This document shows positions 53,691-64,000 of a stretch of DNA of 64,000 nt, piece after piece (position 1 is the first letter of the stretch; each line of letters opens with the position of its first letter). The notes beneath the pieces were generated by a model. The model ran no database searches. It was not told the origin of the DNA and worked only from the letters and a program-made list of their open reading frames with translations. The DNA is taken from contig CM060131.1 of the NCBI GenBank assembly GCA_030522415.1, positions 4,420,203 through 4,484,202 of the forward strand. Direction: 5' to 3'. This DNA is from Channallabes apus. Taxonomy: Eukaryota > Chordata > Actinopteri > Siluriformes > Clariidae. The translations under genes were made by a program, and so were the position numbers.

Positions 53691-55147
53691 ATATGCAATG
53701 CAAAGCACATGAAATAAATGGTATTTATTAATCATGTGTTTGTAGTCAATAAATATTATTATTATTATTTCAATTAATATCCTTGCCACACTACAGGTTG
53801 TTTGTTAATCTGTCACTGCATAGCAACATATTCGGTAATACTCAATATTCCGGTGTGATTTCTTTGGGAACAATTTTGATGAGCGTGCAAATAAACATCC
53901 TTTTGGCCATAAACCTTTCATAGTTGTGTGAAGACATTTGTATTAGCCAAACACAACAAAAAATTCACCAGGTTTGAAACATTTTAGAAATGCTCTCTTT
54001 TTGTATAATACCTAGTGGATGTATTTTGATGAATGTTGAATAAATCTTAAATTACCTGGCATGTGCATGGCACAGTCAGTTTGCAAAGCTGTTCACACAG
54101 CTGAAATGACTAGTTAAAAGCACAGAAAGACTCCCTCAGAAGTAGAAGCTGAGGTCTAGCTGGCTCCAATAAAATATTGTATACTATACAGTAAAAGGGA
54201 TATATGGAAAATAGTATTATCTTATATGCAGTGCCATTGCAGCAGCACTCTTAATTTAATGACTGATCTTACTTGTTTTAATATATGGAGTCATGTTGGC
54301 TTGCTGTCTTAATCTCATGTTTTATATTTTGTTCATTAATGCCACTAATGTGAAGCAAATAGGTTTCATAAAGGATTATTTCTCGACTGTAAGTTTAACT
54401 GATGTACATAAGGCATTTAAACTGAATGCGTTAATCTGTATATTAAATTAGTCTTCTCGTGTGGACATTTACACATACTGTAGTTAGGTGCATGAGCAGG
54501 ATATGTATATATATATTTTTTATAAATGATTTTCATAAATGAAGCATTTTCTTTTCTTCTAATTGCTTGTGTGAACACTTTACAAATTAATCTGTTTGTA
54601 TTCAATGTGATAAATGAGGCCCACTGTGTCAAAAATATCTATTAAGATTAATTCCTTGTTTATAGGACTGTTGCATAACAGCAGTATCACACTCACAACT
54701 ATGTATACTGTTGTATTGAATATCAGCATAGGCGTAATTACCTCCGGGGCTTGGCATGATGCCTTACTCATACTCATGCACTCATAAGAGAACTCCTGCT
54801 CATTTATTGCTTAAATGTTTTTTTTCTGGCTTATGACAATATAATATTGTTGGAACACTAGGAGCTGAAAGTCATAGGTTGTGGAATGTTGTAACGGGGT
54901 GCTGGGTGATTTTCTTGAACATTGAAGTAATGTAATGAATGTTTTGGGACAAGGACTTGAAGTGGACTGTTTGTTCTAGAACATGGTGGTGATGGAAAGT
55001 CTTTTTTTTAAGATAATGATTGTTGTTTGTTTTGGAACATTACACAGGTGGACTGTTTTGGTTAAGAATGGTTATGATGAAATGATTATGTTAAAATGTT
55101 ATTTTGGAGTTGGAGTTAATGTGGTGATTAGATAGATAGATATCTAT
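53691..55147. other. pid1 3' flank with a diverged repeat echo
   Basis: AT-rich and non-coding. At 54840-55125 motifs such as TTGTTCTAGAACATGGTGGT and TGTTTTGGAACATTAC repeat loosely and resemble the cluster at 47100. Confidence 0.45.
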
Positions 55148-55339
55148 GGGGCCAGGGGTAGCTCAGTGGTTAAGGCATTGGACTACGGTTCAGAAGATCC
55201 CAGGTTCAAACCCCACAACCACCAAGTTGCCACTGTTGGGCCCTTGAGCAAGGCCCTTAACCCTCAACTGCTCAGATGTATAATGAGATAAAAATGTAAG
55301 TTGCTCTGGATAAGAGTGTCTGCCAAATGCCTAAATGTA
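55148..55339 (+). mobile_element. tRNA-derived SINE (TTTACATTTAG-tailed family), full length
   Basis: tRNA-like 5' part: GGGGTAGCTCAGTGGTTAAG (A box) and CCAGGTTCAAACCCC (B box). Then GCCCTTGAGCAAGGCCCTTA and the tail TTGCTCTGGATAAGAGTGTC ... CCTAAATGTA. Flanking AGATAGA on both sides suggests a target duplication. Same family as 32799 in the opposite orientation. Confidence 0.88.
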
Positions 55340-56573
55340 GATAGACAGATAGTGATTGATTGATTTCCCAAGAAAAATTATTGTTCATGGTCTCATTAGT
55401 ATGTAAAGGTTCTTCAATGTTGATTATGACATTTTAAAATAATTTTCACTATATACATTTTAGTGAAACTATTTTTACAGTGTGAATAGACTGTATTGTA
55501 GACATCATAAAAGGCTATCTTAAAGCAAATGTGTGTTCCTGTGAGCTTAGGTAATTAATGAGCTGGCTACATAAAAATATGTTTTCAATACTTTTGTTTG
55601 TCGTTTAAATAGAGATTGGAGTAAAGTCCTCACACCATGCATTGGCTCCTGCTGTCCATGAAAGCAGCCTCATTGTTAAAATTAATACCACATGTACCCA
55701 CAGCCTTAACTGTAATGCAGTCTGGACCGGTTGTTACTATGATGTGAAATTACACAAAAGTTTGCGATTACTGTCGGACAAAATAGTGCTTAAAATGTGT
55801 CAGGAACAACCAGGTGGAGTAGACACATTGTTATCCTCTTGCACAAGCTCTACATTTACAGTATGTTTTATATAGACCTTTAAGGTTATACTGTATGTAT
55901 AGACATAATTGCTGTAGTATGTTGAAGACTCTTACACAACCTCAACCTTATATCCAATGGCACATTCACAAAGTTACCATTTGTCATAGCTTTGCGGCAC
56001 GCAGACGAACAAAAGGCATGCTTATACACTAACGCAGTCTCATAATGCTGTGCTTGTGTGTGAAAGTGTGTGCCAGCCATATTGTCTACAGATGCTGTAA
56101 AGGAATGTTGGTTATATTTGATGTCACTTTCTGTTGTGCAGATTGAATTAGAATAGAAACCATATTTCACATGCACACACACACACTTTACGGTCAACAG
56201 ATTAATGCTTTTTATTAAACTAGGCCCATATGTATTACATAACTGATTTAAAATAATTTTCAGTGTGTCTTAAATACTTAAATTCAGTGGGTATTAAGTA
56301 CTTTTAATTTGTTCTGATTACCTAATTTAACTTGCAACAAGCAAATGATAGCAACTTAGTAAGCTAGACATATCTTATTACTACAGCTGATACAACTAAT
56401 AGCTTTGTGTTTAAGGTATTGAGCTATTGATACTGGCTGCCACTGCTGGGCCTTTGAATACATTCCTTAAACTACCCATCGTTCAGTTGTTTCCTGCGTC
56501 GGTGAAAGCATCAGTCCAACAGGTAAATGTAAATATTATGGACTCTACAGGAACCTGTGATCCCAGTGTAAAT
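55340..56573. other. pid1 3' flank, no gene seen
   Basis: A 77-codon frame at 55642-55875 has no recognised motif. Otherwise unremarkable AT-rich sequence. Confidence 0.5.
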
Positions 56574-56902
56574 TTTTTTTTAAATAATTATAATTTTTTC
56601 TCTCCATCACAAGGGGGCTCCCACATTAAGAGCACTCACTCGGGAGGGCCGAAGACTATCACGTGTTTCCTCCAAACCACGTGACGCCATCTTTTCAAAC
56701 TGTTCACTCGTGAGCTCACAGAGCCGTGATTAATGTGGGAGCACGAAGTACCTCTTATCCCTACCCTTTGAGAGAGCTCGGCCAATCAGCTCTCTCTAGA
56801 CCTCCGGCTGCGAGAGGTTACAGCATCACCTGAACCCAAACAGCGATCTCCGGATGATAATGATAGGGCAAGCACTTTACCACTGCGCCACTCGGAGGTC
56901 GT
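56574..56902 (-). mobile_element. tRNA-derived SINE, third family, with TSD
   Basis: Reverse orientation: on - it begins CCGAGTGGCGCAGTGGTAAA (A box) with a B box GGGTTCAGGTGATGC, and ends in a T/A-rich tail. Flanked by CCCAGTGTAAAT at 56562-56573 and CCCAGTGTCAAT at 56903-56914, a 12-base duplication with one mismatch. Higher GC than its surroundings. Confidence 0.85.
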
Positions 56903-57084
56903 CCCAGTGTCAATGTTAGTGTGAATACGCAGAACTAACTTTTTTTTGTGCTTTTTTGTTATTCCTCCAATTTTAGACTATACCAAAGTCAGCAAAGAGT
57001 TCCTTTTAAAAATTAATGCTTATTCATAATGGAAGGAAAGGTAATTTCCCATTGCATTACATTTCACATTTGTTAGGACACTGT

Positions 57085-57280
57085 AGGTGGCACAGTGACT
57101 AAGTGGTTAGCACTGTTGCCTTACACCTCCAGGGTCTGGGTTCAATTCCAGCCTCTGGGTCTGTTCTCTAGTTTCCTCCCACAGTCCATAGACGTGCATT
57201 AGGCTAACTAGTGTTTCCAAATTGCCCCTTAGTATGTGAATAAGTGTGTGTGTATGTGTGTGTCCAGCCATGGATTGTGT
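57085..57280 (+). mobile_element. diverged SINE, GAAT-tailed family, partial
   Basis: AAGTGGTTAGCACTGTTGCC, CACCTCCAGGGTCTGGGTTC and GTTTCCAAATTGCCCCTTAG match the family, with internal deletions. The tail is lost after CCAGCCATGGATTG. Confidence 0.78.
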
Positions 57281-57486
57281 AGTTGAGCCACATAGAATTT
57301 CCTGTTACTGTATAACCTTAAGAGCAGTGGTGCCTGGAAAAGTTGGTATACCGAAAAATTTCCCCCAATTTTTTAAAAAAAAGTTACTTGTCCAATAAAG
57401 GAAAAGCAAAACAAACAAGCAAAAACACACCCTGTGTTATAAAAGTTTCACTACTCATCCAAGTAGCTTCTTCAGTCAGACTGAAG

Positions 57487-57545
57487 AAGATACTTACATT
57501 TACATTTAGGCATTTGGCAGACACTCTTATCCAGAGCGATAAGAA
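57487..57545 (-). mobile_element. SINE 3'-tail fragment
   Basis: TTACATTTACATTTAGGCAT and TTGGCAGACACTCTTATCCA match the complement of the 55148 SINE tail. Confidence 0.65.
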
Positions 57546-60079
57546 AGCGCCAGTAGCTGGGCTGTGGATACCTGAGCTGCTGCTAGCTAGCAGCATTTAT
57601 GTAGTTAGCATCACAAGGTTGTTTGTTCTGAAAGCTAAATTCTCTTCATCATTCCCTTTAATTTGAAGATTTAATTTTTTCACAAGAAGCCAAATTTTGG
57701 TAGTTGTCACAAGAGCCAAAAAGCAGATGCTAGCAAAAAAAAAGAAGAAGAAGAAGAAGAAAAAAAACTCAGTGAAACATAAAAAATAAGTAGGTGTACA
57801 CCATATAGTCTCCGAGACCCTGTACTACAGAACTGCCTACAGTATGATGGAAAAAGAGAAGAAGGAAAGCATCATTAAACACAATTAAAACAATCCTCTG
57901 CTGATGTCAACTAGCATAAGAGCAATGCAATAAAGGGTCGGTTTTTCAGTGTGGTGCGCTGCTCTAGTGTCACAAATCACAAATAAAAAGCAACACCACC
58001 TGTTTATTGCATTTCACTGTGTACCTAGTTTAAAAATACTTTGCGGATGCCAAGATCTTGCTTTTAGGAATAGTCAAACTCAAACACCAAAAAACAAAGT
58101 TTTACAAAAACAGAGTTTTATAGTAGTCAAGCTATTTTCAACCACCAGGTGGCGGTAGAGACCCATTATATTTGTGGAACATCTAGTTATTTATTTCTGG
58201 CCATTTTACTAGGTCAGATCAATTCAGTGAAATACAACACAACTAAAAATGACACAAAGCTTTATTTATGTCAATAGATGCAACTGGCATTTTTCTTTTA
58301 CGTTTTTAACATGATGGGCCTCCAGTGTTTACCTTTGTATTTTTTTTATTGTATATGATCGAATACATAAACACAGACATGAGCAGAATGTCTTCATGAA
58401 AATAGCATGTAAAACACAAACAAACATAAGAAACACTTTGTTAAGGTTTTGCCTGTGATGCCCAGAAATGATTGCTGTACATACGGTATGTAGACTAACC
58501 AGATGATTTCCTATATAACTAAAAGACATGGTTTTATATTTGATATGGAAAGTGGATATTTTACATCTCACCAGGCTCCTATGGCCCTCCTATGGCTATT
58601 TTTTTATTTTATTTATAATATGAAGATAATATGAATGAAAAATGCTACATAAATATAAATCTGTGATTTAAACAAACAATAATCAGGACACTAGTTAAGC
58701 TCTGAATAAGGTAGAAATTACAGTAAACAAAGAAAAAAGGTCTTCATTTGACTCTCTTCTGAATGTTGTCATTTTATTGTAATAAAACAAAATAGGTTTG
58801 AAATTAATGAAATATAACTAATTTTATCTAAATAATGATATATGAAAACCATAAAATAAACATTAAAAAAAGAAATGCATTACAAAAACCTTTCTTGGTG
58901 TGACATACAAAACTATTATTTGATGTAAAAAAAAAAATGCATTGAAATTCCTTAGAGATTTATGGAAAAACTGCCATATAAGTAGTGACTCATGATGCAA
59001 TTTTATTTATAAATAAACTTTACAAGACATATTAGACTGTCATTTACAATACAATAACAGTCTAATAGATAGACTGTCTTTACAATATTAGACAACATTT
59101 TTGTAAGTGATTAATTGGTAGTTATTAGTCTATAATGCACAAACACAGAAATTCTGTATTCTGAGTGGCTTATTTCGATAAGCTATGATGAAAATCTTGC
59201 GTATTTTTAACACAGCATTTTATGGTGTTGTCTTCCTAATGGCCACAAGATCATTTTTTGGAGGATTAAAACCCTGCTTAAAATAATCTTTAAGAATTTG
59301 TACATCTTTTGCAGGAAAAAGGTCTAAAATATATACAATATGAGACTATTACATGTTTGCAATTATAGTACACAAATATTGAAGACGTAAAAAACATTCC
59401 AATTTCTGTGGCTGTAGTCTGTATAGGGGTCACCTTGTCATGCCTTTGGTAAAACTGGAATTGAATTGCACTATTTAAATTTAAATAGGATTAGTACTCA
59501 TGATGCTCTGTGTATGTATGTATGTAAGTAAGTAAGTATGTATGTATGTATGTACAGTATGTATGTATGTAGATGTGAGTATGTGTGAGAGAGAGCCTGA
59601 CCTTTCACACACTGCTGAAGATTGAATGCTGATCTCTATATCACGGAGTGTCCTGTCTGTTTTCTCTATTGCTTTCTCTGCATCCGTCCAGCCTCTCTAA
59701 ATGATTTTTTTAAATCTCTTGCTCAGCTTGAGCTTTTTAGATGGTTTTATCAGATCAGACCTAGAAGTGTATGTGTGTGTGTTGGTGCATGTGTGTGTGT
59801 GTGTAAAGAGGTTCCCTGATCTTTAATCCCCTCTGAACAGCAAAACAGAAGGATAAAGAGCAGAGAGCGATGTTAGTAATTGGAATTGGCTTTACCGTTC
59901 CAGTACTTTTGGAGGGGACAATCCTTTTAAAAATGAGAACTGTGAACATCAAGGGGGTAAACAGACAGGGCTATTTCTTATTTTGCTGTCACCTCCTTGT
60001 AAGGGCATGATGTGACACAATCATGCATTACTTATAAGCCGCGCTGTCTGCTTCAGTTGAGCTCCATACACACAATATA

Positions 60080-60148
<69 letters not shown>

Positions 60149-60531
60149 CACGCTTGTACTATTTGTCCTTGGAACATTATTTGTACTTCAGTGTCTGAAT
60201 TGAGAGGTGTTAAGAAATCACAACAGCCAAAAGCCAGTGCCAATCCATATAAGCAGCTAGCTCATAGTGTCAGTTGAAAGAACAGACCTGCTCAAAATAC
60301 TGACGCATTGCTAATGTTACATAATTTAACACACATGATAAATCTGAAATTGAGTAACAAATGTCATGTTTAGTCAGTACATAGTGACACGCAACATATG
60401 TATGTGTTGATTCTCTGTGTCTAGGGTCACACCTACACTCATGTTGAGATTAGAAAACATTATGTGCTAGTAATCTAAAAAAGTAACTATGATAAGGATT
60501 TAGCATGTCTGGTTCCTGACCATGAGTTATA
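57546..60531. other. pid1 3' flank, no gene seen
   Basis: Very AT-rich. Holds a GAA tract near 57744-57764, a GTAT/GTAA microsatellite at 59512-59572 and a CA microsatellite at 60085-60146. No repeats of known family and no coding signal. Confidence 0.5.
58142..58153 (+). promoter_or_regulatory. CTCF-like core motif downstream of pid1
   Basis: CCACCAGGTGGC fits the CTCF core CCASYAGRKGGC. It lies 11 kb beyond the pid1 stop in gene-poor sequence. A motif match only; its orientation is divergent from the one at 23804. Confidence 0.25.
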
Positions 60532-61410
60532 AGACTGGGTGCAATAGTTTGTAGATCCACGTTTAACAGCAATAACTTAAAGTAATCATTTCCTATATTG
60601 CTTTATCAGTCTCTCACATCAAGAAATTATGGCCCATTCTTCTTTACAAAATTGAGCAGTTTTGGGCATTCTCTTATGCATACCTATTTAAAGGGTTTCC
60701 ATTGGGTTGATGTCTGGATGTCTGGCTAGGCCATTCCAAAACCTTGATTCTTTTAATTTTCTGTCATTCTGATGTAGATTTACTGGTGTGCTTCAGTTCA
60801 TTGTCATGTTGCATAAGCCAGTTTTAACCCAGCTTTAGCTGTCAGATAGATGGCCTCATGATCAACTCAATGACTGCAAGGTACCCAGGTCCTGTGGCTG
60901 CAAAACAAGCTCAAATCATTAACCCCTCTACTGCTATATTTGACAGTGGGTCTAAGGTGTTTCTGATGAAATGCTGTGTTTGGTTTTAACCAAATACAGC
61001 ACGGGTTCAGTTCAGTCTTCTTCTAATTGTGCTGTCATGGACATTTAAAATGCTCAGTGAGGCCTGCAGACTTGTACGAACAGACTCATGGGAAGATTGT
61101 TCACCATGGCAATTGTCTTGAATGATTGCCACTGGATAATCTTGCTCACTGTAGAAAGATGAAATCCAAATTGTTTCGAAATGATTTTAAAATCTTTACG
61201 TGGCAACAATTGCATATCCTAGACCATTGCTTATCATGCTAACCATGTTGAATGCTGAATGCGCCAGACCAGCAAACTGCCAAAACTTCTGCAGAGGTCT
61301 GCACTCAGGCTGATGATTCATTAATCAAGGACTGATGATTAGCAGCACCTGGCTGCAACTTAATGTCTTAAATCCTGTGGAAGCAGTAAAAGGTACTTAT
61401 TTTTTTTTTT
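60532..61410 (-). pseudogene. Tc1-like transposon relic
   Basis: Left end near GGGTGCAATAGTTTGTAGAT. On - it retains TTCATCAGAAACACC (AFHQKH-like) and other WGCF-region sequence near 60930. On + it contains TTCTGATGTAGATTTACTGG, characteristic of antisense Tc1. The right side (GCGCCAGACCAGCAAACTGC, CCTGTGGAAGCAGTAAAAGG) is shared with the copy at 18988. Many stops and deletions. Confidence 0.75.
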
Positions 61411-61439
61411 ACATGAGATATATAAATGTATATGTAAAA

Positions 61440-61790
61440 TCTTGTGGGTTGCAGGATGGGACCTCTATCGGTCGGACTTGTTTGGCCTTTGCATTCTATG
61501 GGTGCCCGATCAGATTAAGAAGAGTCTATGGCATGCCCTTAGGGTCTTTGATTACTGGACTTCATGCACGGCAGTCTCTGGTGCACTGGGGTTTTAGAGC
61601 CTTTCTATCATGGCCAGAATTTAAGTTTGTGCTTCATTGTCTTTTCTGTGGGAATGAACTGGATGGGCTGGCTTTTGCATTTGCCTGCCATTTTAGGGAC
61701 CCCCAGTCACTCCCCCAGTATCCTTATAAATCTCTTAGTGGCTCCCCTGTTGAGCAGCAACAGCAGGTCCCATTGTGATACAGTTCCAAG
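61440..61790 (-). mobile_element. unclassified interspersed repeat, copy 3
   Basis: In complement it shares CTGGCCATGATAGAAAGG, CCAGTGCACCAGAGACTG and neighbouring sequence with 44330-44440. A 147-codon + frame spans this and the preceding Tc1 end, so it is a chance fusion. A CAGCAACAGCAG stretch lies near 61755. Confidence 0.55.
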
Positions 61791-64000
61791 CATCCAATTA
61801 GCAAATCCAATCAAAATTGAAAATTTAAATACATTTAATCAATCAAATTTATATTATTCGGCCATCTGTGGGATTCTAAAATTCTCCAGATTTTAATCTG
61901 TGGCATGTGCTGGACAAACAAGTCAACCAATGAAGCCTCACCTTGTACCTTACAGGTCTATTGTTGGGTGAGGTTTTATACCTGGGTGTTGGTTGGTGAG
62001 TTGGCAAGCGTACGAGAGCACCAGAATGTGGTCAGCATGGAAATTTCCACCACCACACTCCAATGAACAGATGTCCAACTGCACAAAGCACCAAGGTGTC
62101 TAGTGCCAGGCCAGCACGGTGGACAAAAACTATCTGTGTTCTGATAGAACGCTGAAAGCAGAGTTTTTGTTCAAGCCGTGCTCCCTGCTCAACACACTGT
62201 GGAAGACAAGGTGGCAATCAACACAGTTTAGCACTTCATGGCGGCTTCACAAGGTGACCTCCCCTGCCAGGTATGAGTCATGGCTCCTTTAAAGCTAATT
62301 ATCCTACGCCTGCATCTCTGACACGTTTATAAATGTCAAGAAGGCACATGTAAAATATACAATGGCATGTGGGATAGGATGCTTTCATGCACAAAACCTT
62401 TTTCCAAGATGAGGTATGATGAGACATTGAATATCCAATCAAAGTTCAAATTACATAGAAGGATAAATGACAACTCATAAGATTCGTAATTTGTATTCAG
62501 ATTTTATATAAAGGAATGGACTTCCTAATGGTAAGCATAACTCTTTTATTTCTCTTCCCCATTCTTGCTGTCTGAAGAAGACCCAGCCATAGACCCAGCA
62601 ATGTAAAGTTTGAAACATTGAACTTAAAAAAAAAATAAAAAATTGGAAGCACAAATGCAGAACAAGTCATAGTGGAAATAGAGTTAAGCTGTCAGTGACA
62701 GGCAAAGCTAATATTGCCTGTCAGGTTGATGAAGGTCACTATATCATTATACAGAGACACAATGTACTCATTTAAAAAAGAGCACAGACTTGCTGTCAAG
62801 AATATCAGACTATATTAAATTTTCTTGGCTCTGTGTGGGTCAGATGAATCTGCTCCATCATTACTCTGGAACATCCTTTTTGATTAGGCAGATCGGTTTT
62901 TTTTTTATTTTTTTATTTGTTAAACACAAGTACAAACAAAAACTGCTCAAATGGCCATCAAATCATTGACTGTACCATTTGTGGCTGTGCAAGCAGATGA
63001 TACTGTATGACAGCAGCGGCTAGTGATAGTGAGAGTGTAATTGTCTTTAGGTACAGACAATTGTCTATGGCGAGACAATTGTGAAAACAGTAGCTAAGCT
63101 TGTGGATAGAACCACTAGGGACGCTTCAGACAGGGAAGCTAAAGCCATGTAAGTTGCAGCATAAACTCTAAGTGCATGTTTTTGATGATTAAGAGACTCT
63201 ATAACAGTGTTCAGTGAGAGTGGAGTGAATGGGCGAAGGTAGAAGTAGGAAGTGTGAGTGATTACACCCTTGGTTTATGACTTTGAGTGTTGCCTCAAAG
63301 TCTTTTTTTAGTGTAAACCTAAAAATGATTGAAAGCCTAAAACTGATAAAAAACAATTGTTGACATGGTTCAGTAAGCATTTCGTTCCTTTGAGAAAAAG
63401 TAAAAAAAAAAAAAAAAAGACAAAAAAAGAAAAAACAGTGGCACCACGTTCCCACTGGAGCACTATCCCATACCCATACGGGGCGGTCACACTTCAATGG
63501 GTGTTGCTGTGGCACTGTGCAAAGGAACGAGCAGCCACAGTACAATAAAGAATGACAGCACCAAACCCCTTGCCACTAGCGAAGAAACAGACACACCAAA
63601 AGTGATTTGATGGTTGATGAGAAATCACACATCAGAGATCACAGATGACCCCTTCTGACCTCAATTCAGCAAGAACATGACCTGTTATAATACTGAAAGA
63701 TTCGCTTTTTTCTTTTAGACATTTTCCCCCCACTTTGCCATGGTGCTGGTGTATTACACAGCACTCTTAAAATGATCATCAGGTTATTGGAAAATTAAAC
63801 AGTTTCTATAATATCTGGTTCAATCATTGGTAATATGAAGGACAAGGTGAACAGAGATAACCGATCCTGATCTCACAATTGCTGGAGTGGCATTTCAAAG
63901 GTCAAGGTTGGACACTGTCAAAGTACTGTAGCTGCTAAGTGCTGTGACACAATGACTTAACAGTTTTGATAAAGCCTGTCAGCTTGCGTCTTTTGAACTT
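61791..64000. other. intergenic, no gene seen
   Basis: Short A runs (63401-63418) and an unrecognised moderately GC-rich patch at 61995-62280 that may be a repeat. No exon, RNA gene or known transposon recognised up to the window edge. Confidence 0.5.

Noticed and set aside
61335..61778. 147-codon open frame as a possible gene
   Set aside because: It begins in the antisense end of a Tc1 relic and continues through an unrelated repeat; no conserved domain and no splice context.
1..64000. CRISPR arrays, operons, phage or bacterial defence systems
   Set aside because: The window is vertebrate nuclear DNA with introns and SINEs; the only short tandem arrays are microsatellites and the minisatellite at 24250, with no spacer structure.

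Overview
The window is vertebrate, almost certainly teleost fish, nuclear DNA. It has intron-split genes with GT-AG boundaries, very abundant CA/GT microsatellites, and many Tc1-like, hAT-like and tRNA-derived SINE copies of kinds familiar from teleosts. The SINE mix would suit an otophysan such as a catfish, but that is a guess. There is no sign of bacterial, viral or organellar sequence.

Only two protein-coding genes can be supported, both on the + strand and in tandem. (1) dner, the Delta/Notch-like EGF repeat receptor, runs from 2444 to 14622. Twelve exons encode the last 642 residues: nine EGF repeats, one transmembrane helix and a conserved cytoplasmic tail. The first exon (signal peptide and first EGF) lies upstream of the window. 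(2) pid1, the phosphotyrosine-interaction-domain protein, has three coding exons at 24087-24116, 41747-41893 and 46560-47024, encoding 213 residues in the short-isoform arrangement. The order dner then pid1, same strand, matches the mammalian DNER-PID1 neighbourhood as I remember it.

Layout: 1-2443 is dner intron with repeats. 2444-14622 is dner. 14623-23700 is intergenic and holds an L2/Jockey-type LINE remnant and several DNA transposon relics. 23700-24116 is the pid1 promoter side and exon 1, with a CTCF-like core motif. 24117-46559 holds the two pid1 introns: a G-rich minisatellite, Tc1 and hAT relics, a LINE fragment, an inverted-repeat cluster and a candidate X-box element. 47025-64000 is a gene-poor 3' flank with a degenerate TTCTAGAA-type repeat cluster, an hAT MITE, hAT transposase relics and SINEs.

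The two genes are not an operon and no joint biochemical pathway is implied: dner is a neuronal surface ligand/receptor-like protein, pid1 a cytoplasmic PTB-domain adaptor. I found no convincing undescribed system. The most informative unusual structures are nested transposons whose target-site duplications allow relative dating, a G-rich minisatellite just inside pid1 intron 1, a degenerate palindromic repeat cluster downstream of pid1, perfect palindromes, and a 99-base dner intron made largely of dinucleotide repeat.
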